Positions 1-7,504 of a stretch of DNA of 64,000 bases are shown here, piece after piece. The stretch comes from Saprospiraceae bacterium. Lineage in GTDB: Bacteria; Bacteroidota; Bacteroidia; Chitinophagales; Saprospiraceae. Numbering within the stretch: the stretch's first letter is position 1; each line of letters opens with the position of its first letter. The notes under the pieces are model-generated. The model did not search any database. It saw nothing but the letters and a program-made list of their open reading frames with translations, and was not told the origin of the DNA. Location: assembly GCA_016710625.1 (NCBI GenBank), contig JADJVK010000001.1, positions 186,001 through 250,000 on the forward strand. Direction: 5' to 3'. A program made the position numbers and the translations under genes.

Positions 1-62
1 GATTGGCTAAATGAAGGAATAGCAAAAGCTACAAAAAACAAGATAGCATAAAATGATTTCAT
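1..62 (-). CDS. N-terminus of an exported protein (partial, runs off left edge)
   Basis: Reading leftwards from an ATG at 62, the first 20 codons form a textbook Sec signal peptide: Lys at position 3, a hydrophobic core of about twelve residues, and a cleavage-site-like end P-S-F-S-Q. The frame is still open at base 1, so only the leader is visible and the mature protein is unknown. It lies just upstream of, and on the same strand as, nothing else in the window; the flippase gene at 150-1613 ends 87 bases away on the same strand. Exported by inference; function unknown. Confidence 0.6.
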   Translation of the reverse strand, partial: MKSFYAILFFVAFAIPSFSQ

Positions 63-149
63 AATAAAATTTAATTAGGTGTAAAATTATGGGATTTTAT
101 TTAGTAAAGTCAATAGTAATGTGTTAATGAATATTTAAACTACGAAAGT

Positions 150-1613
150 TTATATCACTTGTTTGAAATCTTTTTTCCAATTATCCTTTTCCACTACGTA
201 TAAAACGCCTAAATATATTAGGAACAAACAACTATGAATGAACAATTTAGGCAAAAGTCGCAAAGGGGGCAAAATGAGTGAAAATAAATAAAATCCAAAA
301 GCTAGGCTGATATACCAAATAATATTTGCCACAGGATAAGAAATTTTATAATACTTCTGTCCCACCCGATAGCATAAAATCAACATTACAGCATAGCATA
401 AAAAAGTTGCCCAGGCACAACCCATATAACCAATTTTGGGAATCCAATAATAATTGAAAAATATGGTAGTCGCTGCCCCGATAAGACTAATATACAAGCC
501 GATTTTTGTCTTGTCTTTTATTCTATACCAAATGGATACATTATAATATAATCCCAAACATAGGTTTGCTAAAAGTAAAATGGGCACTACCCCAATCCCT
601 TGCCAAAGTTTGGGATGAATCAAAATTCTTTTTAACAAATCCAAATAGAGCAAGGTGGCTAGCATCCCTATCGAAGCAACCAATGCAAAATATTTGGTGG
701 CTAAAGCATATATTTTAGGAGCATTCTCATCGTTTTTGGATTTAAAAAAGAAAGGCTCAGCACCCATCCTATAGGCTTGAGTGAAGAGGGTAAGAATCAT
801 GGTCAGCTTGTAGGCTGCTCCATATTCCCCCAGCAAAGCCTCATTTTTTGCTAATCCAAATGGGGACACCCATTTAAAAATACTTCTATCAAAAGTCTCA
901 TTAATTATACCAGCCATTCCAACTACAATAAGGGGCCAAGAATAATCAAACATCGTTTTCCAAGTCTCCCAATCAAATAAAAATTTGCACTTCCGATATT
1001 CAGGCAATAATAAAATCAAAGTGGAAAAACTAGCTAATATATTGGAAATCAATATGTAACCGACTCCATATTTGGGTGTAAACCAACTTGGCGGTTCGCC
1101 ATGATTAGGTACCCACCACAGAAAATATAAATTGGCAAGCACATTTATCCCAATATTAAAAAGGCGAATAACCACAAATCTTTTGGCTCTATTTTCTAAT
1201 CGTAGCCGAGCCATTGGAATTTCTGCCAAGGCATCCAGAGACAAGGTAATTGCTATGAAACTGATATATTCTGGTTTTGCTTTAAACCCAATCGAAGTGG
1301 CAATCTGTGGGGAAAAGAAAAGAAGCAAAGTTCCAAAAATTAAAGTAGTACCCACAATTGACATCAGAGCTGTGTCATAAGTTTTATGCTTATTTTCATT
1401 GGCTCCAAATCTAAAAAAGGCAGTTTCGAAACGATAAGTAAAAATTACGATTAAGAAAGCGGTATAGGAATATATTTCTGTAACATTTCCAAATTCTCTT
1501 TTGTCCAACATAGTGGTATGTAGCGGCATGAGCAGAAAATAGAGCATTCTGCCGATAATACTACTAAGTCCGTAGATTAATGTGTCACCTGCAAGTTTTT
1601 TCAGTACTGACAT
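150..1613 (-). CDS. Polysaccharide/lipid flippase, Wzx/MATE-like (oligosaccharide flippase family)
   Basis: A 487-residue protein made almost wholly of hydrophobic segments, about 12-14 predicted membrane helices, with the N-terminal amphipathic start and GDTLIYGLSSIIGR stretch common to Bacteroidota polysaccharide exporters. Length fits the family (about 450-500 residues). Members of this superfamily flip undecaprenyl-linked sugars or related lipids across the inner membrane. No glycosyltransferase cluster surrounds it here, so the substrate cannot be named. The start at 1613 is a good ATG (MSVLKKLAGDTL). It is transcribed leftwards, divergent from the DUF1232 gene; about 80 AT-rich bases separate the two starts and should hold both promoters. 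Confidence 0.8.
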   Translation of the reverse strand: MSVLKKLAGDTLIYGLSSIIGRMLYFLLMPLHTTMLDKREFGNVTEIYSYTAFLIVIFTYRFETAFFRFGANENKHKTYDTALMSIVGTTLIFGTLLLFFSPQIATSIGFKAKPEYISFIAITLSLDALAEIPMARLRLENRAKRFVVIRLFNIGINVLANLYFLWWVPNHGEPPSWFTPKYGVGYILISNILASFSTLILLLPEYRKCKFLFDWETWKTMFDYSWPLIVVGMAGIINETFDRSIFKWVSPFGLAKNEALLGEYGAAYKLTMILTLFTQAYRMGAEPFFFKSKNDENAPKIYALATKYFALVASIGMLATLLYLDLLKRILIHPKLWQGIGVVPILLLANLCLGLYYNVSIWYRIKDKTKIGLYISLIGAATTIFFNYYWIPKIGYMGCAWATFLCYAVMLILCYRVGQKYYKISYPVANIIWYISLAFGFYLFSLILPPLRLLPKLFIHSCLFLIYLGVLYVVEKDNWKKDFKQVI

Positions 1614-1695
1614 GGAAACTTTAAAGAAATTGAAATTGTTTTAAAATAAAATTCGGTTAAAGGTAATTAATTGAATTGATAGTTAAAAAATTAAT

Positions 1696-2091
1696 ATGAT
1701 GGACTATTTTAACGAAAGCGAATTAGAGGGCTACAAAAAAGAATTTTCCGAGTCAAAATTTTGGAATAAGATTACAAAATATGCTAAAAAAGCTGGTTTA
1801 AAAGTCGTTTATACTGCATTACTCTTGTTTTATGCCTTCAAAAGACCAGAAACACCATTTTGGGCAAAAAGTATCATCACTGGTGTCCTTGGTTATTTAA
1901 TTTCACCGATTGATTTCATTCCCGACCTTACTCCAGTTTTAGGATATACGGATGATATGGCGATGTTAGGATTTGGTCTTGCTACAGTTGCAGTTTATAT
2001 CAATGCACAAGTGAAAGAAAACGCAAAACAAAAAATCACCAGTTGGTTTGGAGAAATGGATGAAAGTCAACTCGAAAATTTAAATAAATAG
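1696..2091 (+). CDS. DUF1232 (YkvA-like) small membrane protein
   Basis: A 131-residue protein whose middle (about residues 55-95) carries the hallmark DUF1232 stretch: a hydrophobic helix followed by the YLISPIDFIPD motif and a downstream D-D-x-A/G turn (here YTDDMAMLG). The family consists of small inner-membrane proteins of unknown biochemical role. The N-terminus (about 30 residues) is charged and probably cytoplasmic; the C-terminal 30 residues are charged too. The ATG at 1696 is the first of the frame; a second Met follows directly, so the start could be one codon later. It stands alone, convergent with the response regulator gene that ends at 2121. Family assignment is firm, function unknown. 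Confidence 0.85.
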   Translation: MMDYFNESELEGYKKEFSESKFWNKITKYAKKAGLKVVYTALLLFYAFKRPETPFWAKSIITGVLGYLISPIDFIPDLTPVLGYTDDMAMLGFGLATVAVYINAQVKENAKQKITSWFGEMDESQLENLNK

Positions 2092-2120
2092 ATTTTCACC
2101 CATTCCAATCCATTTGCAAG

Positions 2121-2837
2121 CTAATTATCACTCGATTTCACAAACAATTGAAAACCATTGCCGTGGATATTCACGATTTCGATGTTCGGATCGTCTTTTA
2201 GATATTTTCTCAATTTTGTTACAAAGACATCCATACTTCTCGCTGTGAAATAGTTATCCTCTCCCCAAATCTTACTCAAAGCTTCCGATCTAGAAAGTAC
2301 TTCATTTATATTCAAACAAAATAATTTGAGTAATAAGGCTTCTTTAGGAGATAACTTGGCGGTTTCTACTCCATTTAAAGATAGAATTCGCAATGGAAAA
2401 TTAAAATGATAATCACCAATTTGGTAATCTTTCATATCATCTTTTGCAATAGAAATTCCTTTTTGGCTTCTTTTTAAGATTGCATGTATTCTAAGCAGCA
2501 ACTCTTCAGAATTGAAAGGTTTGGTGATATAATCATCTGCCCCAATTTTGAATCCTTGCAAAATATCCTCCTTCATCACTTTCGCAGTTAAAAAGACGAT
2601 TGGAATTTCGGTATTTTTTTCTCGGATTTCCTTTGCTAAGGTAAAGCCATCCTTCTTGGGCATCATGACATCGAATATACACAGATCGAATGCTCCTTTT
2701 TTAAATGCTTCTAATCCAGAATTTCCATCTGTAGCTAACGTTACATCATAGTCATTCATTTCAAGATAAGATCGGAGTACGTCTCCAAAATTTTGGTCGT
2801 CTTCTACTAATAATATTCTCTGATTCGCAGATGCCAT
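2121..2837 (-). CDS. Two-component response regulator, OmpR/PhoB type
   Basis: A 238-residue regulator. The receiver domain (residues 5-120) has the acidic pair D13-D14, the phospho-acceptor D56 in LCIFDVMMPKKDG, and the conserved lysine near 86 in FLTAK. A winged-helix DNA-binding domain fills residues about 140-235, with the SPKEALLLKLF start and a recognition-helix region ARSMDVFVTKLRKYL. It follows the sensor kinase gene at 2978-4534 on the same strand with a 140-base gap, so the two are very likely partners. The pair resembles the RprX/RprY type common in Bacteroidota. The stimulus and target genes cannot be told from this window. Confidence 0.92.
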   Translation of the reverse strand: MASANQRILLVEDDQNFGDVLRSYLEMNDYDVTLATDGNSGLEAFKKGAFDLCIFDVMMPKKDGFTLAKEIREKNTEIPIVFLTAKVMKEDILQGFKIGADDYITKPFNSEELLLRIHAILKRSQKGISIAKDDMKDYQIGDYHFNFPLRILSLNGVETAKLSPKEALLLKLFCLNINEVLSRSEALSKIWGEDNYFTARSMDVFVTKLRKYLKDDPNIEIVNIHGNGFQLFVKSSDN

Positions 2838-2977
2838 AGATAAGAGTTAAGTTGGTTTTGTCAATTAAAATATGTTATGGTTTTGTTAAAACGTATTTAA
2901 TGGAATTTTATTTTCAAATATTATTTAAAATCTTCAATAAATTTAAATATATTTTATTGTTAATTATAATGTATTGA

Positions 2978-4534
2978 TTATAAAGTACTTTCGGGATTTA
3001 CTTTAAACGGAAAAGTCAAAATAAAACTACTTCCTTTTCCTAATTCACTCACCAAATCAATGCTCCCTTTGTGTGCCAACATCATGGTACGTACATATGT
3101 CAGCCCCAAACCAAATCCTTTCACATCATGTAAGTTACCTGTATGTACCCTGAAAAATTTGTCAAAGATCATTTTTTTGGACTCTTTGTCTATCCCAATT
3201 CCATTATCTTTTACAGTGATTTCAATTCCCATCGGAACATTCCTAGTAATCACAGATATTTTAGGCTCTTCATTGGAATATTTATTTGCATTATCCAATA
3301 AATTGTGGATCATACTCGTCAAATGGGTCATATCCGCTTCAATAAAAGGGTTTAATGCTTTTAAATCGGCAGTTATCTGTCCTCCTCTTCGCTCTACCTG
3401 TAAGCTAAAGTTTTGAATTGCAGAATTTATGACATCGTGAGCATTGATGGGCATCAATTTCAATTTGAATTCATTCCGATCTAGCAACGCCATTTGTAGT
3501 ACTTTCTCTACCTGCCCATTCATCCGCTTATTTTCTTGGCGAATGATATCTGCAAATCTTTTTATTTTTTCTGGATTGGCCAGTATGGATGGGCTGGTGA
3601 TAGAATCTGCTGCTAATGAGATAGTTGCAATTGGAGTTTTGAACTCATGAGTCATGTTGTTAATGAAGTCATTCTTCATCTCCGACACTTTCTTTTGTTT
3701 GAAAATGGTTTTGATTACATAAATAAAGCAATACAAAATCAACCCTAAATAAATAATGGATGCAATCAAAGTCTTCCAAACTGACGACCAAATCAAACCT
3801 GATTTTCCCGGAAAATTGATAAAAAGCAATCCTGGAGGATGCCCCGTAATTTTACTATCTGAAAATAGCCCAACTTTAAACTTCGTTTGATATAAAGGAT
3901 CGCTAATATCTGGGCTTACCACTGCTTTTACAGCATCCGTTTTAATAAATTGATTGTCTCTGATAATTAATGTTTGTGTTTCATCATCAAAGACGCCATA
4001 GTTGTATTTCGCATTTATCCCACTTTTTGCCATTTCTTGTCGAATGCACAAATCGAGACTTTTCAGGTTGATTCTCTCAGATAAAGGTCGTGGAATGATT
4101 TCATTTTTTAGTGCAATAAAATCAATCAAAGTCTTTTTCCGTTTGAATTTACAGGTCTTACAATTGGGATCGTTGCAATGGTTGCTGCTGTACATTTTCA
4201 GAAACTCTTTTCCCAAGTAGGTAGTCGTATCCGAATTCAAATACTTGTCGTAAGAGGCTTCAACTGAAAAATTATTTTTAGAATTATCCGTTTCTGATTG
4301 TTTGATAACCAAAGAGGAGGGATCCGCAAGGTTGCTCAAGATATTTAGGGCTTCATCCACTTCGTCTCTTTCGATTCTATCCGAAATACGATTCAGTGAT
4401 GCATAAATATTCTTGTCAAATTGATCTTCATTCAATTCGATAGACCAGCTAATCCAATAAATCTGCAAAACTGCAAGACCAATCAAAGCTGCCGCCATCA
4501 GCCCTATTACAATAACTATTGCTTTTTTATTCAT
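2978..4534 (-). CDS. Membrane sensor histidine kinase
   Basis: A 518-residue sensor with two transmembrane helices (about 5-27 and 252-275) framing a periplasmic domain of about 225 residues. The cytoplasmic part has the H-box THEFKTP with phospho-acceptor H296, an N-box near HNLLDNANKYS, and G-boxes DNGIGID and GFGLGLTY, that is, an intact HisKA plus HATPase. Unusually, the sensor domain contains a small cysteine cluster, C120-x4-C125-x2-C128, followed by basic residues, which could bind a metal or form disulfides. It partners the response regulator gene downstream. A Bacteroidota -7 element TATTTTTG lies on this strand at 4563-4556, 22 bases before the ATG; no good -33 element is seen. Confidence 0.92.
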   Translation of the reverse strand: MNKKAIVIVIGLMAAALIGLAVLQIYWISWSIELNEDQFDKNIYASLNRISDRIERDEVDEALNILSNLADPSSLVIKQSETDNSKNNFSVEASYDKYLNSDTTTYLGKEFLKMYSSNHCNDPNCKTCKFKRKKTLIDFIALKNEIIPRPLSERINLKSLDLCIRQEMAKSGINAKYNYGVFDDETQTLIIRDNQFIKTDAVKAVVSPDISDPLYQTKFKVGLFSDSKITGHPPGLLFINFPGKSGLIWSSVWKTLIASIIYLGLILYCFIYVIKTIFKQKKVSEMKNDFINNMTHEFKTPIATISLAADSITSPSILANPEKIKRFADIIRQENKRMNGQVEKVLQMALLDRNEFKLKLMPINAHDVINSAIQNFSLQVERRGGQITADLKALNPFIEADMTHLTSMIHNLLDNANKYSNEEPKISVITRNVPMGIEITVKDNGIGIDKESKKMIFDKFFRVHTGNLHDVKGFGLGLTYVRTMMLAHKGSIDLVSELGKGSSFILTFPFKVNPESTL

Positions 4535-4611
4535 ATTCAGGTTAGTACCTAACTACAAAAATAGTAAAATCAATCTTTATTCTAAGATTTTAACACAAGT
4601 TTAAGTTATTG

Positions 4612-6096
4612 CTATCTTCTGCTATAATTTGGCGATTCTTTCGTTATGGTAATATTGTGTGGATGGCTTTCATTGATACCAGAAGTTGTGATTTTTACAA
4701 ATCGAGCATTCTGCAATTCGTTGATGGTATTTGCACCACAATAACCCATACTTGCTCTCAAACCTCCTGTATATTGTACCATCACTTCTGATAAGGAGCC
4801 TTTAAATGGCACTCTACCTTCGATACCTTCTGGAACCAACTTTTTGATATCGTCTTCCACATCCTGAAAATATCTGTCTTTCGAGCCCAACTCCATTGCT
4901 CCCAATGAGCCCATGCCTCGATATACTTTGAATTTTCTGCCGTCCAAAATAATCGTTTCTCCCGGAGCTTCTTCTACCCCAGCAAATAAGGATCCTGCCA
5001 TAATCGTACTTGCTCCTGCAGCTATTGCTTTAGCAATATCTCCAGTATATCGGATTCCACCATCTGCTACAATTGGCACATCGGAGCCTATTAATGCTTT
5101 CGAAGCATCCATGATTGCCGTTAACTGCGGAACTCCCACACCTGCAACAATCCTTGTGGTACAGATACTTCCTGGACCAACGCCTACTTTCACGCCATCT
5201 ACTCCAGCCAATGCCAAAGCTTTAGCTCCTTCTCCAGTAGCCACGTTTCCACCAATTACTTGCAAATCTGGGTAGGTTTTTTTCACCAATTTTATTGCAT
5301 CCAAAACACCTTTCGAATGCCCATGAGCCGTATCAACACAAATCACATCCACCCCAACGCCTACTAAGGCCGACACTCTATCCATAATATCTTTGGTCAC
5401 TCCAACTGCAGCACCCACCACCAATCTGCCATGTTGATCTTTGCAGGCATTCGGATTGCTCTTGATTTTCATCAAATCCTTATACGTAATGAGGCCTATT
5501 AATTTTCCATTGTTATCTATTACGGGAAGTTTTTCGATTTTATGCTCCTGCAAAATATCTCTTGCATTGGCGAAAGTGGTGCCCACTGGTGCCGTCACCA
5601 AATCCTTGGTCGTCATCACTTGCTTCACCAATTTCGTATTATCTTTTTCGAAACGTAGGTCTCTATTAGTCAGAATTCCAATCAATTTACCCTTTTCGTC
5701 CACCACAGGAATACCTCCAATGCTATATTGCTTCATTAGCTGAAGAGCTTGACCAACATTTGCATCACCTGTCAAAGTAACTGGGTCGATAATCATCCCA
5801 CTTTCAGACCTTTTCACCCCTCTCACCTGTTCGGCTTGGGCTTCGATCGTCATATTTTTGTGGATAAAACCTATCCCTCCTTGTCGAGCAATAGCAATCG
5901 CTAAATCTCTTTCAGTCACCGTATCCATCGCAGCTGAAACGATAGGGACATTCAGTCTTAACCCTTTTGTAAGTTGTGTAGAAATATCCACTTCTCTAGG
6001 AAGCACCTCCGAATAGGAAGGTATGAGCAGGACATCGTCGAAAGTGATAGAATCACTTATTATTTTTGGGTAAAATGTAGAATTTTCTCTTTCCAT
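4612..6096 (-). CDS. guaB: Inosine-5'-monophosphate dehydrogenase
   Basis: Catalyses NAD-dependent IMP to XMP, the committed step of GTP synthesis, in the cytoplasm. The 494-residue protein has the usual layout: N-terminal TIM-barrel half with TFDDVLLIPSYSEV, a CBS pair at about residues 100-210, then the catalytic loop GPGSICTTRIVAGVG with the active-site Cys312, the flap and the C-terminal YTGGLRASMGYCG end. The frame is open upstream to 6210, but I place the start at ATG 6096 because the protein from there has normal family length and the upstream codons look non-coding. A -7-like element TAACTTTG sits only three bases before this ATG (see findings). Divergent from tadA. Confidence 0.97.
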   Translation of the reverse strand: MERENSTFYPKIISDSITFDDVLLIPSYSEVLPREVDISTQLTKGLRLNVPIVSAAMDTVTERDLAIAIARQGGIGFIHKNMTIEAQAEQVRGVKRSESGMIIDPVTLTGDANVGQALQLMKQYSIGGIPVVDEKGKLIGILTNRDLRFEKDNTKLVKQVMTTKDLVTAPVGTTFANARDILQEHKIEKLPVIDNNGKLIGLITYKDLMKIKSNPNACKDQHGRLVVGAAVGVTKDIMDRVSALVGVGVDVICVDTAHGHSKGVLDAIKLVKKTYPDLQVIGGNVATGEGAKALALAGVDGVKVGVGPGSICTTRIVAGVGVPQLTAIMDASKALIGSDVPIVADGGIRYTGDIAKAIAAGASTIMAGSLFAGVEEAPGETIILDGRKFKVYRGMGSLGAMELGSKDRYFQDVEDDIKKLVPEGIEGRVPFKGSLSEVMVQYTGGLRASMGYCGANTINELQNARFVKITTSGINESHPHNITITKESPNYSRR

Positions 6097-6099
6097 GTG

Positions 6100-6107
6100 C
6101 AAAGTTA
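6100..6107 (-). promoter_or_regulatory. -7 element candidate for guaB (TAACTTTG)
   Basis: On the minus strand TAACTTTG matches the Bacteroidota -7 consensus TAnnTTTG exactly and is followed by CAC and then the guaB ATG. No TTG occurs at the usual 19-21 base distance upstream; a TTTG is present only 13 bases upstream. If it is real, transcription would begin at or next to the start codon. Confidence 0.4.
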
Positions 6108-6196
6108 GGATAATTGTTATCAAAATCTTGTTATAAAAGTTGAATTTTTTTTTCGATTTATTAAAAATATGTACTTTGCCCCCTAAATATTCGAAA

Positions 6197-6643
6197 ATGA
6201 ACTTTAGCATCTATAGTGATGATTCTTTTATGAGAATGGCAATGTTGGAAGCAAAAATGGCTTACGAACAGGATGAAGTACCAGTTGGGGCAGTCATTGT
6301 TAGCAAAAATGTGGTCATTGCTAAAGCTAGGAATAGTGTGCAACAATTGAACGACCCAACGGCTCATGCTGAATTATTAGCGATTAGTGCTGCTGCAGAA
6401 TTTTTGGGTAGCAAATATTTGAATGAATGTACTTTGTACGTCACCCTAGAGCCTTGCCCGATGTGTGCAGGAGCTTTGTTTTGGTCACAAATGGGTCGGG
6501 TAGTTTTTGCCACCAAAGACGAAAAAAGGGGTTGTGGATTGTATTCTCCCACTATTTATCATCCCAAAACAGAAGTTTCAGAGGGTTTATTTGCCGATGA
6601 AGCATCCTTGTTGTTAAAGGCTTTTTTTAAAAATAAAAGATAA
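6197..6643 (+). CDS. tadA: tRNA-specific adenosine deaminase
   Basis: Deaminates A34 to inosine in tRNA-Arg(ACG). The 148-residue protein shows the zinc cytidine/adenosine deaminase signature: H57-A-E59 (in PTAHAELL, Glu59 being the proton shuttle) and P-C87-x2-C90 in EPCPMCAGALFWSQ. Length is typical for the family. The frame stays open upstream to 6140, but those codons overlap the guaB promoter region and the conserved protein starts at ATG 6197 (MNFSIYSDDSFM), so I choose that start. It is divergent from guaB, with about 100 bases between the starts. A TACTTTG stretch 18 bases before the ATG is an imperfect -7 candidate. Confidence 0.95.
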   Translation: MNFSIYSDDSFMRMAMLEAKMAYEQDEVPVGAVIVSKNVVIAKARNSVQQLNDPTAHAELLAISAAAEFLGSKYLNECTLYVTLEPCPMCAGALFWSQMGRVVFATKDEKRGCGLYSPTIYHPKTEVSEGLFADEASLLLKAFFKNKR

Positions 6644-6682
6644 TTTTTCAATTTTTTTGGGCTTCGTTAATATAGTCTACAG

Positions 6683-6863
6683 CTATTTTATACTTACATA
6701 TTGTTGATATTCAATGACATACTCCAGTTCATCCCCAAAATTTCGGGGTTTTCTAATTATCGGTATAAATCGAATTACCTCCCGAACATTCGGGGGATCC
6801 CCAAATATATCGAATTACCTCCCGAACATTCGGGAGTACATTTTTACCAGAGATATCAGAAAG
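6683..6863 (-). pseudogene. Decayed fragments of a T9SS C-terminal sorting domain with embedded palindromes
   Basis: On the minus strand 6863-6813 reads L-S-D-I-S-G-K-N-V-L-P-N-V-R-E-V, closely parallel to L-Y-D-I-T-G-K-E-V-L-P-N-G-R-D-V in the intact sorting domain of the neighbouring gene at 7505-9140. An in-frame stop lies two codons upstream, and downstream the frame is filled with CCCGA palindromes and then closes. A further short open stretch ends with V-S-I-K and a stop at 6683, as sorting domains often do. I read this as a non-functional remnant of a T9SS cargo gene. The similarity is by eye over 16 residues, so confidence is moderate. Confidence 0.4.
6733..6834. repeat. CCCGA-N4-TCGGG palindromes inside a 26-bp direct repeat (period 40)
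   Basis: CCCGAACATTCGGG occurs at 6781-6794 and again at 6821-6834. Each copy is the end of an identical 26-base direct repeat (6769-6794 and 6809-6834). A related palindrome CCCCAAAATTTCGGGG lies at 6733-6748, and GGGGATCCCC at 6793-6802. Further family members lie at 7481-7496 and 7635-7650. They form short stable hairpins on either strand. Confidence 0.85.
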
Positions 6864-6894
6864 TATCTAATCGGAATATTATTGATAAAGTAAT

Positions 6895-7293
6895 TTACTT
6901 TCTATAAAACTTCATAAATGTATTTTCCACTTCCAACTCAAAAGTTGTTTGAATGGATTTGCTATTTACAGTTATAAAAGACCTTAGAGGTCCGTATTTT
7001 GAACATGCATAACAATTTAATTCAAAGGTCATTTCGCTGCAAGCACTTTTGAGTTTAAAAAATAATGTATCAGTATTGATTTTATGCCCAAATGGATCGC
7101 TATTAGTCTTCTTGGCTGGTAATGTTTGACATATGGAATCAATAAGAACTTTAGCATAAACATTATCAGCACTGTTTAAGCTTTCGGCTAATTGCACACA
7201 ATTTACTGGAGCAGAAGTATTTATATTAGTATTCTTTTCTTTACAGCATCCAGCATAGATAACAATAAAAAAAATAAATATTCTAATTTTCAT
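6895..7293 (-). CDS. Small putative lipoprotein, function unknown
   Basis: A 132-residue protein with a short positively charged start, a hydrophobic stretch and a lipobox-like Y-A-G-C (Cys16, followed by another Cys), so it is probably a lipoprotein processed by signal peptidase II. The mature part holds four further cysteines at about 32, 55, 84 and 94-97 (one in NCYACSKYG), suggesting disulfides in the periplasm. I do not recognise a family. It lies in a disordered patch between tadA and a frameshifted T9SS cargo gene, flanked by sorting-domain scraps on both sides. It may be an orphan, but its intact reading frame and export signal argue that it is real. Confidence 0.6.
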   Translation of the reverse strand: MKIRIFIFFIVIYAGCCKEKNTNINTSAPVNCVQLAESLNSADNVYAKVLIDSICQTLPAKKTNSDPFGHKINTDTLFFKLKSACSEMTFELNCYACSKYGPLRSFITVNSKSIQTTFELEVENTFMKFYRK

Positions 7294-7303
7294 TTTCTAA
7301 AAT

Positions 7304-7414
7304 TTAGTGTTGAATAATACATTTTTGATTTTCTATAATTTTTCCTTCTTTATTAAAGACATTGAAAAAATAATTTCCGTTGGGTAAATCAGAAAAATTA
7401 ATTGTACTTTTCAT
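7304..7414 (-). pseudogene. Orphan 3' end of a T9SS sorting domain
   Basis: The minus strand from 7414 to the stop at 7304 encodes 36 residues that look like the last third of a Por-type sorting domain: the pattern I-N-F-S-D-L-P-N-G-N-Y-F-F-N-V, then N-K-E-G-K-I-I, then a K-C-I-I-Q-H end. Just upstream the frame is closed by TGA, and no exported protein precedes it. This is the tail of a cargo gene whose body is gone, not a functional gene. The similarity is by eye. Confidence 0.55.
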
Positions 7415-7480
7415 TGCATATAGCTTTCAGGATAAACCAAATTTACCAAATAATCATATCAACACATCAACAACTCCCAC

Positions 7481-7496
7481 TCCCGAACAATCGGGA
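7481..7496. repeat. TCCCGA-N4-TCGGGA palindrome (intergenic copy)
   Basis: TCCCGAACAATCGGGA, a perfect 6-bp inverted repeat with a 4-base spacer, directly downstream of the stop of the gene at 7505-9140. Same family as the copies near 6.8 kb. It could act as a weak terminator for that gene. Confidence 0.75.
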
Positions 7497-7504
7497 TCCA
7501 ACAC

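Noticed and set aside
6701..6907. Open plus-strand frame of about 68 codons
   Set aside because: It runs across the palindromic repeats, has no export signal or family, and is opposed by sorting-domain-like sequence on the other strand.
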